From: Fusobacterium sp. | GTDB lineage: Bacteria; Fusobacteriota; Fusobacteriia; Fusobacteriales; Fusobacteriaceae | Length of the DNA: 64,000 bases | Reading direction: 5' to 3' | Assembly (NCBI RefSeq): GCF_032477075.1 | Contig: NZ_JAWDXO010000013.1 | Span: forward strand, 1 to 64,000 | Part shown: one piece after another, positions 8,998 through 17,278 of the stretch | How the letters are laid out: every line of letters starts with the position of its first letter | Position numbering within the stretch: the stretch's first letter is position 1 | Translations under genes and position numbers: made by a program | Notes under the pieces: model-generated | Databases searched by the model: none | The model's input: the letters and a program-made list of their open reading frames with translations, nothing else | Told to the model about the DNA's origin: nothing

Positions 8998-9891
8998 ATG
9001 AAAGCAGGATTTATAGCAGTTGTAGGGAGACCTAATGTGGGAAAATCTACACTGATAAATAAGCTTGTATCTGAAAAAGTTGCAATAGTTTCAGATAAAG
9101 CAGGGACAACTAGAGACAATATAAAAGGGATACTTAATTTGAATGGTAATCAGTACATCTTTATAGATACTCCAGGAATACATAAAGCAAAACACCTTCT
9201 TGGAGAGCATATGACTAACAGCGCTATTAGGATATTAAAAGATGTAGATGTAATACTTTTTCTTTTAGATGGATCACAAGAAATCAGTACTGGAGATCAA
9301 TTTGTTATGGAGAGAGTAATGGAGGCTAAAAGAACACCAAGAATTCTTGTAATTAATAAAATAGATAAACTTTCTGATGAAAAACTTGGTGCTAAAAGAG
9401 AAGAAGTAAAAGAAAAACTTGGAGAATTTAATGCAGTAGTTGAGATATCAGGACAATATGCTTTTGGATTACCTAGATTATTAGAGGCAATTGATCCATA
9501 TATGGAAGAAGGAATTAAATATTATCCTGATGATATGTATACAGATATGTCTGTTTATAAGATAATAACTGAGATAGTAAGAGAAAAAATACTTTTGAAA
9601 ACAAGAGATGAGATACCTCATTCAGTAGCTGTTGAAATATTAGATGTAGTTAAAAGAGAGAATGGCAGAGATAAATTTGATGTAAATATTTATGTAGAAA
9701 GAGATTCACAAAAAGGAATTATTATAGGAAAAAATGGTAAACTTTTAAAGGAAATAGGAACAGAAGCAAGAAAAGATATAGAAGAATTGCTTGGAGAGCC
9801 TATTTATCTTACACTTTGGGTAAAGGTAAAAGATGATTGGAGAAAGAAAAAACCATTTTTAAAAGAATTGGGATATGTAGATGGAAAATAA
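8998..9891 (+). CDS. era: GTPase Era
   Basis: Era is an essential GTPase that binds the 3' end of 16S rRNA during 30S maturation. The 297-residue protein shows G1 GRPNVGKST (about 10-18), the switch I region KAGTTRDN, G3 DTPG, and G4 NKID near residue 121. A C-terminal KH domain contains GIIIGKNGKLLKEIG. The length is canonical. It is the last gene of the nadK-recN operon; a 189-bp intergenic stretch follows. Confidence 0.97.
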   Translation: MKAGFIAVVGRPNVGKSTLINKLVSEKVAIVSDKAGTTRDNIKGILNLNGNQYIFIDTPGIHKAKHLLGEHMTNSAIRILKDVDVILFLLDGSQEISTGDQFVMERVMEAKRTPRILVINKIDKLSDEKLGAKREEVKEKLGEFNAVVEISGQYAFGLPRLLEAIDPYMEEGIKYYPDDMYTDMSVYKIITEIVREKILLKTRDEIPHSVAVEILDVVKRENGRDKFDVNIYVERDSQKGIIIGKNGKLLKEIGTEARKDIEELLGEPIYLTLWVKVKDDWRKKKPFLKELGYVDGK

Positions 9892-10080
9892 TTTAGGAGT
9901 ATAGTGTAAGTTTTAGAATTTTGGAAATTAGAAGAGTTTATACGTTTAATCAAGTTAACAATTCTAATGAAAAAATTCTGAAACTTATTTTTATTTATTT
10001 AATATAATTTTTTATCATCCAAATATTTTGAATTATATGATATAATATTATCTATAATCAAGAAGAATCGAGGGGGAAAA

Positions 10081-11787
10081 ATGTTTAAAAAATTTATAAG
10101 TTACTATAAACCGTATAAAAAAATGTTTTTTCTAGACCTGTTTGTGGCAACCATTTCTGCATTATGCGATTTGGTATACCCAATGATAACTAGAGAAATA
10201 GCTAATCATACAATCCCTAATAGAGAATTTAGAGCTATTGGAGTATTTGCAGGAGTACTTTTAGGGATATATGTAATAAAAATGTTTTGTGCCTATTTTA
10301 TGCAGTATTGGGGGCATCTTGTAGGAGTAGGAATGCAAGCTGACATGAGAAGAGATGTATATAGCCATCTTCAAAATCTTCCTATTAGATATTTTGATAA
10401 TACTCAAACAGGAAGTATAATGTCAAGGATAGTTAATGACTTGCAGGATATATCAGAACTTGCCCATCATGGACCAGAAGACTTATTTATATCATTTTTT
10501 ATGATAATGGGGTCTTTTCTAGTACTGATTAGAATAAATGTTGGATTGACAATTATAATATTTTGTCTTTTACCACTTATTATAATATATAGTTTATTTC
10601 AAAGAAAAAGAATGTTGGCAGCATTTGTAAAAACGAGAGAAAAAACTGGAGATATTAATGCAAGACTTCAAAATAGTATTTCAGGAATAAGAGTATCAAA
10701 GGCCTTTGTTATTAATGAAAATGAAAGAGAGAGATTTGAAGAAGATAATCAAAGATTTGTAGATGCCAGAAGCAAATCATATAAAATAATGGCAGAATAT
10801 GGTGCAGGAGTAGGATTTTTAACCGATCTTTTGGATTATGCAGTTCTTATATTTGGAGGAATATTTGCATATATGGGGAAAATTAATATAGGGGATTTCC
10901 TTGCTTATCTTTTATATATAAAAATATTTACTCAGCCAATAAAAAGACTTATAGCATTTGTAGAGCAGTATCAAAATGGTATGAGTGGCTTTAAAAGATT
11001 TTTAGATATAATTTCAGAAGAGGAAGAAAGTGATAAAATTAATGCTGATGAAATAGGGAAAGTAGAAGGAGAAATAGACTTTCAGGATGTATCATTTAAA
11101 CATGAAGATAAAGAGGTTTTGAAAAATATTTCTTTAAAAATACCAAAAGGAAAAATGCTTGCATTGGTAGGTCCTTCTGGTGGAGGAAAAACGACTCTAT
11201 GTAATCTTATTCCCAGATTTTATACCATTGATGATGGTGATATAAAAATAGATGGAAAGAGTATATATGATGTAAAATTGGAATCTTTAAGAAAAAATAT
11301 TGGAATAGTACAACAAGATGTATTCTTATTTACTGGAACTATAAAAGAAAATATTTTAGTAGGAAATAGTGAAGCAACAGATGATGAAGTAATGATTGCT
11401 GCTAAAAAAGCAAATATTCATGGTTTAATAATGGAAATGCCTGATGGATATAATACTTTTGTTGGAGAGAGAGGAGTAAAGCTTTCAGGTGGACAGAAAC
11501 AAAGAATTGCCATTGCCAGAATATTTTTAAAAAATCCTCCAATATTGATACTTGATGAGGCAACTTCTGCTCTTGATAATATTACAGAAAGACTTATTCA
11601 AAAATCACTTGAAGAGTTATGCAAAGGAAGAACAACAATAGTAGTTGCTCACAGACTTTCTACTATTCAAAATGCTGATGAAATAATAGTTCTTACTGAT
11701 AATGGGATAGAAGAAAGAGGAACACATAAAGAGCTTTTAGAGAATAAAGGTTTTTATCACAAGCTTCATAACATGAGTAATTTATAG
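10081..11787 (+). CDS. ABC exporter, fused permease and ATPase
   Basis: This 568-residue half-transporter would act as a homodimer. Six TM helices span about residues 15-310, and a nucleotide-binding domain covers about 335-565. Visible motifs are Walker A GPSGGGKTT, the Q-loop VQQDVFLF, the signature LSGGQKQR, Walker B ILILDEATSALD, and the switch His in VAHRLST. The layout is the MsbA/LmrA multidrug or lipid exporter type; the substrate cannot be read from sequence. It has its own RBS (GAGGGGG) and a TATAAT at 10041-10046 with no good -35. A terminator follows. It appears monocistronic. Confidence 0.9.
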   Translation: MFKKFISYYKPYKKMFFLDLFVATISALCDLVYPMITREIANHTIPNREFRAIGVFAGVLLGIYVIKMFCAYFMQYWGHLVGVGMQADMRRDVYSHLQNLPIRYFDNTQTGSIMSRIVNDLQDISELAHHGPEDLFISFFMIMGSFLVLIRINVGLTIIIFCLLPLIIIYSLFQRKRMLAAFVKTREKTGDINARLQNSISGIRVSKAFVINENERERFEEDNQRFVDARSKSYKIMAEYGAGVGFLTDLLDYAVLIFGGIFAYMGKINIGDFLAYLLYIKIFTQPIKRLIAFVEQYQNGMSGFKRFLDIISEEEESDKINADEIGKVEGEIDFQDVSFKHEDKEVLKNISLKIPKGKMLALVGPSGGGKTTLCNLIPRFYTIDDGDIKIDGKSIYDVKLESLRKNIGIVQQDVFLFTGTIKENILVGNSEATDDEVMIAAKKANIHGLIMEMPDGYNTFVGERGVKLSGGQKQRIAIARIFLKNPPILILDEATSALDNITERLIQKSLEELCKGRTTIVVAHRLSTIQNADEIIVLTDNGIEERGTHKELLENKGFYHKLHNMSNL

Positions 11788-11790
11788 AAA

Positions 11791-11812
11791 AGAGAGCACA
11801 AGCTCTCTTTTT
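11791..11812 (+). terminator. Terminator between convergent genes
   Basis: The 7-bp arms AGAGAGC and GCTCTCT (11791-11797 and 11802-11808) enclose an ACAA loop, and a T-run follows. It ends the ABC exporter. The reverse complement also has a pyrimidine-rich tail, so it may serve the convergent NUDIX gene too. Confidence 0.88.
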
Positions 11813-11816
11813 GCTT

Positions 11817-12335
11817 TTAAGAATTTTTGATGTTTTTATAAAGATGAATAGTAAAGACAGTTTTAAAATCTGTTGTAACATCTTCAATTTCACTTAAGGG
11901 GAACCAAGTATCAACTAAGTCTTCTCCAATGTCTAATTTTAAGTTTTGTGGAGTGATAGAGTCATTTTTTAGCTGTATAATATAAATATATAGAGATTCA
12001 CTTGTATATCCTGGAGACAGGATCAAAGGTTTTTTAGGATTATAAATAAGATTATAATCATTTTTTAAGTATCCAGTTTCTTCTTCTATTTCTCTTTCTA
12101 AAGTGTACAAAGGATTTTCTCCATCTTCCATTATCCCAGCAGGAATCTCATACATATACCCTTGGAATCCAGGTCTATATTGTTTTACAAGAAGAGCCTT
12201 ATTTCCAGTTGCATTTAATACAAGAGCAGCAATTGCATTAGGTTTATCTAAATATTCCAATTGTATTCCAGTAGTTGGATGTTTTTCAACAGCGATTTTA
12301 AGGAATTTTAAGTCTTCCAATTTTTCTAATTTCAT
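11817..12335 (-). CDS. NUDIX hydrolase (ADP-ribose pyrophosphatase type)
   Basis: NUDIX enzymes cleave nucleoside diphosphates linked to another group. The Nudix box is complete, running from GIMEDGENPLYTLE to REIEEETGY at about residues 67-89, with the metal-binding Glu residues present. The 172-residue length and the preceding IPAG motif fit the ADP-ribose/ADP-sugar pyrophosphatase subgroup. Substrate assignment is by family only. The gene is convergent with the ABC exporter and starts 38 bp after the stop of the DUF1576-type gene upstream of it. The two could be cotranscribed. Confidence 0.88.
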   Translation of the reverse strand: MKLEKLEDLKFLKIAVEKHPTTGIQLEYLDKPNAIAALVLNATGNKALLVKQYRPGFQGYMYEIPAGIMEDGENPLYTLEREIEEETGYLKNDYNLIYNPKKPLILSPGYTSESLYIYIIQLKNDSITPQNLKLDIGEDLVDTWFPLSEIEDVTTDFKTVFTIHLYKNIKNS

Positions 12336-12373
12336 TTTATCCCCTTCTTTTTATTTTAGTATATAAATTTATT

Positions 12374-13714
12374 TTAATGTTCTTCATCAAGCTCCTCAAA
12401 TTTTTTTCTCTCTAAATTTATTGCTTCATAAAGCTGTTTTTTTCTTTTTAAATATTTCAATCTTTCTTTATCTTTATGATTTTTAATCATATCCATTACA
12501 GGAAGAAGAAATCCAGCTACTATACCAGCAGAAAATCCATTATTATAAAGATTAAGACCTCCATGAACAGTTCCAATACTTTGTACTACTGCAAGGTGAA
12601 GCCATCCAGCTACTATTCCCCAGAAAGTTCCGTATACTCCAGATATTGGAGCAAGAGAAGTACCAAAAAGTCCAGAAAGAGCAACAGTAAATGTATCAGT
12701 ATTGCTTCCAAATTTAGCAAGGTATACACCTATTAAAACAGGAATAGTGTTGAGGAAATGTTTTCCATAAGCTGAGAACCCTACTATAGTAAGAATACCT
12801 GCTAAAAGAGGACCATTGAAAGTTTCCCCAAGTAAAACAACAAACCCCATTGCAACAAATCCCATTATACCCATATTTATGTATGTAAGACCAAAACCAT
12901 AACGTTGGACATAATCTGCTTTTAATCCTGTGTCTTCTAAAAGTTTTTTATAACCTGCAAATGAACTTCCATTAATAAAGTAACCGATGATTATAAGGCT
13001 CAGAAAGACTCCAGAACAGATTAATTTAAGAGCAAGGTCATATTCTACTGAAATTATTCGCTGAGGGGTTATTTGGAACTTATACAGCTTTAAAATGGAA
13101 GTAATTACAGCACCTAATATCCCACCAGTGAATCCTAAGTTATATAAGTTGAACCCTTCATGGAAAGAAGCCATTTTTTTAGCAAGAGGAGTAACAATAA
13201 ATCCTATTAATATTCCTAAAGCTATAGCATTAAGATATGATGTATCAGTAGTATCTACTCTGAAAGCAACTTCACTTACAAAAGGAGCAAGAGCACTGGC
13301 AAAAGATATAGTAATAAATATTTCTTTAAAATCTATGTGTTCATAAAGACTGTAGAGAATCCCTCCAAGATAGAAAGGCAGAATGTTTAAGATGTTTTTA
13401 CCAAAAAATGAAAATCCAAAAACAGTGAAAAAAGAAGCAATTATTAATCCATTTATTTCAATTTTTAACATTTTGATGATGGTGAAATTAAATAAAAATA
13501 TTAGGAAAGCATTCACAAATGAAGCTCCAATACCTCCTATTACAAGGAAATCTGTAATAAGAACAGCTGGAGATGTTATGATTTTTAAAATTCCAGTAAA
13601 AATATTTTCTCTTTCATGAATAACATAGCCCATAAAGGATATAACGATAAAACCTATCAGAATTCCTGATAAGATTTTTATTTTTTTCATTCTTTTTCTA
13701 TTAAAATTATCCAC
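12374..13714 (-). CDS. DUF1576-type polytopic membrane protein with internal duplication
   Basis: This 446-residue membrane protein is of unknown function and resembles the DUF1576 family of Firmicutes and Fusobacteria. The sequence is an internal tandem repeat. FFTVFGFSFFGKNILN in the first half matches ILTIVGFSAYGKHFLN in the second, and FHEGFNLYNLGFTGG matches VHGGLNLYNNGFSAG. Such paired halves are typical of inverted-topology transporters, so a transport role is possible but not shown. An ATG at 13729 lies upstream of the AAGGAGGG site. The GTG at 13714, 4-5 bases after that site, is the correct start. A charged cytoplasmic tail ends the protein. Confidence 0.8.
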   Translation of the reverse strand: MDNFNRKRMKKIKILSGILIGFIVISFMGYVIHERENIFTGILKIITSPAVLITDFLVIGGIGASFVNAFLIFLFNFTIIKMLKIEINGLIIASFFTVFGFSFFGKNILNILPFYLGGILYSLYEHIDFKEIFITISFASALAPFVSEVAFRVDTTDTSYLNAIALGILIGFIVTPLAKKMASFHEGFNLYNLGFTGGILGAVITSILKLYKFQITPQRIISVEYDLALKLICSGVFLSLIIIGYFINGSSFAGYKKLLEDTGLKADYVQRYGFGLTYINMGIMGFVAMGFVVLLGETFNGPLLAGILTIVGFSAYGKHFLNTIPVLIGVYLAKFGSNTDTFTVALSGLFGTSLAPISGVYGTFWGIVAGWLHLAVVQSIGTVHGGLNLYNNGFSAGIVAGFLLPVMDMIKNHKDKERLKYLKRKKQLYEAINLERKKFEELDEEH

Positions 13715-13926
13715 ACTTCCCTCCTTCATAAAAAATATCTAATTAGATATTATTATTTTTTAAGATAAAAGTCAATTATACATTGTATTTAAATTATATA
13801 TAGGGTTATATTTTTGGATTTAATACATTATTGAATAAAAAAGATTATGTCAAAATAAAAAGTACTTAAATTTTTTTTTATTTTAGAATATAATACGGAT
13901 AGTCTATATTTAAAAGGTGGAAATCA

Positions 13927-14220
13927 ATGGAATATTATATATATATTATAAGATGCAGAGATAATTCCCTATATACAGGGATAACTACTGATTTAAAAAG
14001 AAGATATAAAGAACATGAACAAGGAATAGGAGCAAAATATACAAAATCAAAAGGAGTTTTAGGAATAGAAATATTCTTTAAATGTAATGGAAGAAGCGAA
14101 GCATCCAAGATTGAGTATTATATAAAAAAAATGACAAAGGATCAAAAAGAGAAAGAACTCAATAAAATCAATGGGTTTAAAACGTTGATATTAAGAGATT
14201 TAGGAATAATTATAAAATAA
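13927..14220 (+). CDS. GIY-YIG domain protein (UPF0213/YhbQ type)
   Basis: The 97-residue single-domain protein begins YYIYIIRCRDNSLYTGITTD, a GIY-YIG nuclease core in which the motif reads YIY...YTG. It also has conserved Arg (LKRRYKEHE) and a downstream Glu. Stand-alone small GIY-YIG proteins of the YhbQ family are widespread and of uncertain function; some affect DNA repair. A TATAAT lies at 13889-13894 with no clear -35, and the RBS is AAGGTGG. It lies just upstream of the tRNA array but has its own start. Confidence 0.9.
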   Translation: MEYYIYIIRCRDNSLYTGITTDLKRRYKEHEQGIGAKYTKSKGVLGIEIFFKCNGRSEASKIEYYIKKMTKDQKEKELNKINGFKTLILRDLGIIIK

Positions 14221-14252
14221 AAAAACTTTTTTTATTTTTTTAAAAAAAGTTA

Positions 14253-14281
14253 TTGACATAATTTGTTAGTTATGATAATAT
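14253..14281 (+). promoter_or_regulatory. Promoter of the tRNA array
   Basis: TTGACA at 14253-14258 lies about 60 bp before the first tRNA, with AT-rich -10 candidates GATAAT (14274-14279, 15 bp spacer) and TAATAT (14276-14281, 17 bp spacer). A second TTGACA occurs at 14293-14298 without an equally good -10. Confidence 0.65.
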
Positions 14282-14340
14282 AGTAAATGTCCTTGACAGA
14301 AAGAGATAAGTTGTAAGAGTTATCAAAAAAGTCAAAGATT

Positions 14341-14428
14341 GCCTGGATGGCGGAACAGGTAGACGCACGGGACTTAAAATCCCGTGGTACTTAGTACCGT
14401 GCCGGTTCGATTCCGGCTCTAGGCACCA
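14341..14428 (+). tRNA. tRNA-Leu (TAA)
   Basis: An 88-nt class II tRNA. The acceptor stem GCCTGGA pairs with TCTAGGC, the anticodon loop is CTTAAAA, a long variable arm is present, and CCA is encoded. It is the first gene of the array. Confidence 0.97.
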
Positions 14429-14434
14429 TTATGT

Positions 14435-14511
<77 letters not shown>

Positions 14512-14533
14512 AACAAAATAATAATAAATATAT

Positions 14534-14609
14534 GCGGGATTAGCTCAGTTGGTAGAGCGTCAGCCTTCCAAGCTGAATGTCGCGAGTTCGAACCTCGTTT
14601 CCCGCTCCA
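14534..14609 (+). tRNA. tRNA-Gly (TCC)
   Basis: A 76-nt tRNA with anticodon loop CTTCCAA and discriminator T before the encoded CCA. The seventh acceptor pair is T-T, a mismatch. Confidence 0.96.
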
Positions 14610-14614
14610 AAGAT

Positions 14615-14690
14615 GCGTCATTAGCTCAGCTGGTAGAGCACACGACTTTTAATCGTGTTGCCACAGGTTCAAATCCTGTATGACGCACCA
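14615..14690 (+). tRNA. tRNA-Lys (TTT)
   Basis: A 76-nt tRNA. Acceptor GCGTCAT pairs with ATGACGC, the anticodon loop is CTTTTAA, and CCA is encoded. Confidence 0.97.
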
Positions 14691-14695
14691 TTTAT

Positions 14696-14772
<77 letters not shown>

Positions 14773-14788
14773 TGTTTTAACTAATTGT

Positions 14789-14865
14789 GGATCCATAGCT
14801 CAGTTGGTTAGAGCACTCGGCTCATAACCGAGTGGTCGCTGGTTCAACTCCAGCTGGATCCACCA
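14789..14865 (+). tRNA. tRNA with CAT anticodon: elongator Met or Ile2
   Basis: A 77-nt tRNA. Acceptor GGATCCA is fully paired with TGGATCC, so it is not the initiator; the anticodon loop is CTCATAA. The sequence alone does not settle elongator Met against tRNA-Ile2, whose C34 is modified to lysidine by TilS. The T-arm and anticodon arm look somewhat like known Ile2 tRNAs. Confidence 0.93.
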
Positions 14866-14873
14866 TTTTTTTT

Positions 14874-14948
14874 GCCCCGTTCGTTCAGTGGTAAGGACAT
14901 CAGATTTTCACTCTGGCAACAGGGGTTCGATTCCCCTACGGGGTACCA
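14874..14948 (+). tRNA. tRNA-Glu (TTC)
   Basis: A 75-nt tRNA. Acceptor GCCCCGT pairs with ACGGGGT (terminal G-T wobble), the anticodon loop is TTTTCAC, and CCA is encoded. Confidence 0.96.
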
Positions 14949-14952
14949 CTAT

Positions 14953-15036
14953 GGAAGGTTACCCTAACTGGTAAGGAACCGGTCTTGAAAACCGGCGTCG
15001 CAAGACTTCAGAGTTCGAATCTCTGACCTTCCGCCA
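14953..15036 (+). tRNA. tRNA-Ser (TGA)
   Basis: A class II tRNA with acceptor GGAAGGT paired to ACCTTCC and anticodon loop CTTGAAA. The variable arm is rather short, giving 84 nt, and CCA is encoded. Confidence 0.95.
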
Positions 15037-15051
15037 GTATTTCAAATGTTT

Positions 15052-15127
15052 GCCCAGATAGCTCAGTCGGTAGAGCAGGGGACTGAAAATCCCCGTGTCG
15101 GTGGTTCGATTCCGCCTCTGGGCACCA
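15052..15127 (+). tRNA. tRNA-Phe (GAA)
   Basis: A 76-nt tRNA. Acceptor GCCCAGA pairs with TCTGGGC, the anticodon loop is CTGAAAA, and CCA is encoded. Confidence 0.97.
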
Positions 15128-15140
15128 TTTAAACTAATAT

Positions 15141-15216
15141 GGTCGCATAGCTCAGTTGGGAGAGCACCTGCCTTACAAGCAGGGGGTCATAGGTTCAAGT
15201 CCTATTGTGACCACCA
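15141..15216 (+). tRNA. tRNA-Val (TAC)
   Basis: A 76-nt tRNA. Acceptor GGTCGCA pairs with TGTGACC, the anticodon loop is CTTACAA, and CCA is encoded. Confidence 0.97.
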
Positions 15217-15225
15217 TATGCCTTT

Positions 15226-15302
15226 GGGGGTGTAGCTCAGTTGGTTAGAGCGCCTGCCTGTCACGCAGGAGGTCGCGAGTTCGACCCTCGTCACTCCCGC
15301 CA
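15226..15302 (+). tRNA. tRNA-Asp (GTC)
   Basis: A 77-nt tRNA. Acceptor GGGGGTG pairs with CACTCCC, the anticodon loop is CTGTCAC, and CCA is encoded. It is the last gene of the array. Confidence 0.97.
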
Positions 15303-15317
15303 TAATTTAAAAAATAC

Positions 15318-15345
15318 AAGACATGCTAGTATATGTCTTTTTTTT
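15318..15345 (+). terminator. Terminator of the tRNA array
   Basis: AAGACAT (15318-15324) and ATGTCTT (15333-15339) form a 7-bp stem with an 8-base loop, followed by a T-run. It lies 16 bp after tRNA-Asp. The stretch from here to 15591 is AT-rich with no gene. Confidence 0.85.
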
Positions 15346-15591
15346 ATATTTATTAATAATAATTTCTTTTTAGAATAGACTAAATTTATATTTTACTATT
15401 TTCTTAAAATATTATATTTGTTATAATTTATTTTTTATTTTAATAGTATAAATGGAATTTTATTGTATAAAAAATAAAAAGCACCTGTCAGTTGTCATAA
15501 TGAGAAGCTTACTTGGTTGCATGTAAAATGGGCTTTGTGTTAAAATTAATTAACATAAAAAACCAAAATACATATCTAAGGAGGATTTTAA

Positions 15592-15864
15592 ATGAAAAAA
15601 ATAGTAATAGGAGCTTTGATGATAGGGTTGCTTGCAGCTTGTGGAGGTGCAAAAGATAGTTATTCATACAGTGATAAAGTTGCATTATCAAAAAAAGTTA
15701 TGAATAGTGATTCAAAAGCTATAAAAGAGTATGAAGAAATTATGAAAAAACTTTCTGAAAAAGCAACAAAAGGAGATCAAGATGCTATAAAAGAGGCTCA
15801 AGAATGGGCAAAAGCTATAGCAGAAGTTTCTGGAGTAGAAATACCAACTACACCAGCAAATTAA
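15592..15864 (+). CDS. Small lipoprotein of unknown function
   Basis: The 90-residue precursor has a signal peptide ending in the lipobox LLAAC. Cleavage before Cys17 would give a mature lipoprotein of about 74 residues. The mature part is Lys/Glu/Ala-rich and predicted helical, ending in VEIPTTPAN. The start follows an AAGGAGG site. A TATAAT at 15422-15427 and the 165 bp that follow form a long leader or promoter region. I do not recognise a family. Export and acylation are clear; the role is unknown. Confidence 0.85.
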   Translation: MKKIVIGALMIGLLAACGGAKDSYSYSDKVALSKKVMNSDSKAIKEYEEIMKKLSEKATKGDQDAIKEAQEWAKAIAEVSGVEIPTTPAN

Positions 15865-15901
15865 TTTTAATTATATTATACTCAAATATATAAATGTTAG
15901 A

Positions 15902-15932
15902 ATGGGGACTTGAAAAATTTTCAAGTCCCCAT
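15902..15932. terminator. Long perfect hairpin between convergent genes
   Basis: ATGGGGACTTGAAAA and TTTTCAAGTCCCCAT form a near-continuous palindrome of about 14-15 bp with almost no loop. It sits between the lipoprotein gene and the minus-strand 143-residue gene. The T-tracts on either side are poor, so efficiency is uncertain. Confidence 0.6.
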
Positions 15933-15946
15933 ATTTAAAAAAAAAA

Positions 15947-16378
15947 TTATTTCTTTTTTTCTTCTTTTTTTTCTGGTTCTTCTATCTTTACATATTCTTT
16001 TAATACATCATTTATTTTATATTTTTCTACCAGTTTATTTATTACTTTTACTTTTTCTTCTCCCAGTTTTTGATTGAATAATGCCTGCTGAAGCTGTGGA
16101 TATACTTCTATTGTATTTTTATCCTTTAATAGTTCAGCATTATTCTTATATACTTCTAGTAGTTCATAATCATATACTTGAATTGTTTTTTGTGCTATTG
16201 AATTAAGATAGAATTCTATCTCCATATTTAATTTTGTCTCCTCAAGATATTTTTTTTCCTCTTCTGTATATTTTTTCTTTTCCATCTCTACAAGAATAGC
16301 TTTTCTTACTAATAATTGTGCTATTCCATCCTTATTATCTTTCAGTAGTTCTAATTCTGCTTTTGTTAATTTTATCAT
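15947..16378 (-). CDS. Hypothetical Lys/Glu-rich helical protein
   Basis: This 143-residue, strongly charged protein is predicted mostly helical or coiled-coil. It begins MIKLTKAELELLKDN and ends in a Glu/Lys tract (EEPEKKEEKKK). A longer reading from 16432 is possible, but the ATG at 16378 is preceded by GGAGG, so I chose it. The gene overlaps the end of the upstream AT-hook-like gene by 44 nt in another frame. The two are probably cotranscribed and perhaps translationally coupled. No signal peptide, membrane segment or recognised domain is seen. Confidence 0.7.
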   Translation of the reverse strand: MIKLTKAELELLKDNKDGIAQLLVRKAILVEMEKKKYTEEEKKYLEETKLNMEIEFYLNSIAQKTIQVYDYELLEVYKNNAELLKDKNTIEVYPQLQQALFNQKLGEEKVKVINKLVEKYKINDVLKEYVKIEEPEKKEEKKK

Positions 16379-16604
16379 TATATTTTTCCTCCAAAATAGT
16401 ATGTATTCCTTTTTTCTCAAGATCTTTTCCATATTTTTTAAAAAGATTTAAGATTATCTCATGATTTGTTTTATATTCCTCTTTCAGTTTTTTTAAACTT
16501 TTTTGAATTAATAAATATTCTTTTTCAGTAAATCGACACCCAAGAATGGAGTAATTTTTAACTCCACTTCCTAAAGGGCGGCCTCTTTTTCTTTTTTCTA
16601 TCAT
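16335..16604 (-). CDS. Small putative DNA-binding protein with an AT-hook-like motif
   Basis: The 89-residue basic protein begins MIEKRKRGRPLGSG. The RGRP core with flanking basic residues is the AT-hook motif, which binds the minor groove of AT-rich DNA. The next segment (RFTEKEYLLIQKSLKKLKEEY, about residues 24-44) looks like a short helical DNA-binding fold, perhaps ribbon-helix-helix-like. AAAGGAGGTC precedes the ATG with good spacing, which supports expression. It overlaps the downstream 143-residue gene. DNA binding is inferred from the motif only. Confidence 0.68.
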   Translation of the reverse strand: MIEKRKRGRPLGSGVKNYSILGCRFTEKEYLLIQKSLKKLKEEYKTNHEIILNLFKKYGKDLEKKGIHTILEEKYNDKINKSRIRTTER

Positions 16605-16711
16605 TCTTTGACCTCCTTTAGTAATATTTAAATTATTCTCAAATTAATAGCAGCTCTCAATTGATTAGCATTTGTAATTAAATCTTACACCATATTTAAT
16701 TGATAAGTTCT

Positions 16712-16879
16712 TCATTTGTTTGCTTTTCTTTTAATTAAGGTAAAAGAATAACTAATTTTTCTTATGAATATTTCTTCTTCAAGTAATGAAAGCTCACCCT
16801 CATTATTACAATTTCTGAACTTATCATATACTTCATCAAATTTTTGACTTAAAAATACTCTATTTTTATCTATTTTCAT
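16712..16879 (-). CDS. Possible 55-residue small protein
   Basis: A complete minus-strand ORF of 55 codons runs from the ATG at 16877-16879 to a TGA at 16712-16714. The product starts MKIDKNRVFLSQKFDEVYDK and is Lys/Glu-rich, with LLEEEIFIRKISYSFTLIKRK at the C-terminal end. It lies upstream of, and in the same direction as, the two small genes at 15947-16604, with about 107 bp between. The RBS is weak (AAGAAG). Nothing in the sequence gives a function. It may be real or a remnant. Confidence 0.38.
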   Translation of the reverse strand: MKIDKNRVFLSQKFDEVYDKFRNCNNEGELSLLEEEIFIRKISYSFTLIKRKANK

Positions 16880-17217
16880 TTCTTTTTTCTTCTTAAGATT
16901 AAATTATTTTTAAGACAGTGTGATTTTATTTAAACTTAATAAATAAACCTCCTTCATTTTTGACATACAAAAAATCGAAAAAAATGTATAATTCCTTTTA
17001 GTAATATATATATTTGTTGATTAAAATAGATAAAAAGCAAACTTATTTTATTGGTATAATTGAATTATAACACTAAAAACATTATTTTAAAACAAAAAAA
17101 TATTTTATAACATCTTAAAATTGTTTTAGATAAAAATATTATAAAAAATTTTTAGAATTAAAGAAAATAAAGAAAAAATATTTTCAAGAAATTTTATAAA
17201 AAAAATACAAAAAATAA
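16880..17217. other. Gene-free AT-rich stretch
   Basis: There is no ORF of note. On the minus strand a good AAGGAGG (about 16948-16954) has no ATG, GTG or TTG at a usable distance, so it may be the remnant of a lost gene. The rest is very A/T-rich, with many A-tracts, and holds no RNA gene or repeat that I can support. Confidence 0.5.
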
Positions 17218-17248
17218 AAAGCAACCATAACAATATTTATAGTTGCTT
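17218..17248 (-). terminator. Terminator of the 156-residue membrane protein gene
   Basis: On the minus strand AAGCAACTATAA pairs with TTATGGTTGCTT (12 positions, one mismatch) around a short loop. A T-rich tail lies on the minus-strand side, 30 bp past the stop codon at 17279. Confidence 0.7.
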
Positions 17249-17278
17249 AAATACAATATAAAAATAAAAAATTTTTAT

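Noticed and set aside
16910..16957. 15-codon minus-strand ORF starting ATGAAGGAGG
   Set aside because: It is very short and has no RBS of its own; the AAGGAGG lies inside it. It looks like a remnant.
16960..16992. TTGACA and TATAAT on the + strand in the gene-free stretch
   Set aside because: The spacer is 21 bp and no plus-strand gene follows, so this is probably chance in AT-rich DNA.
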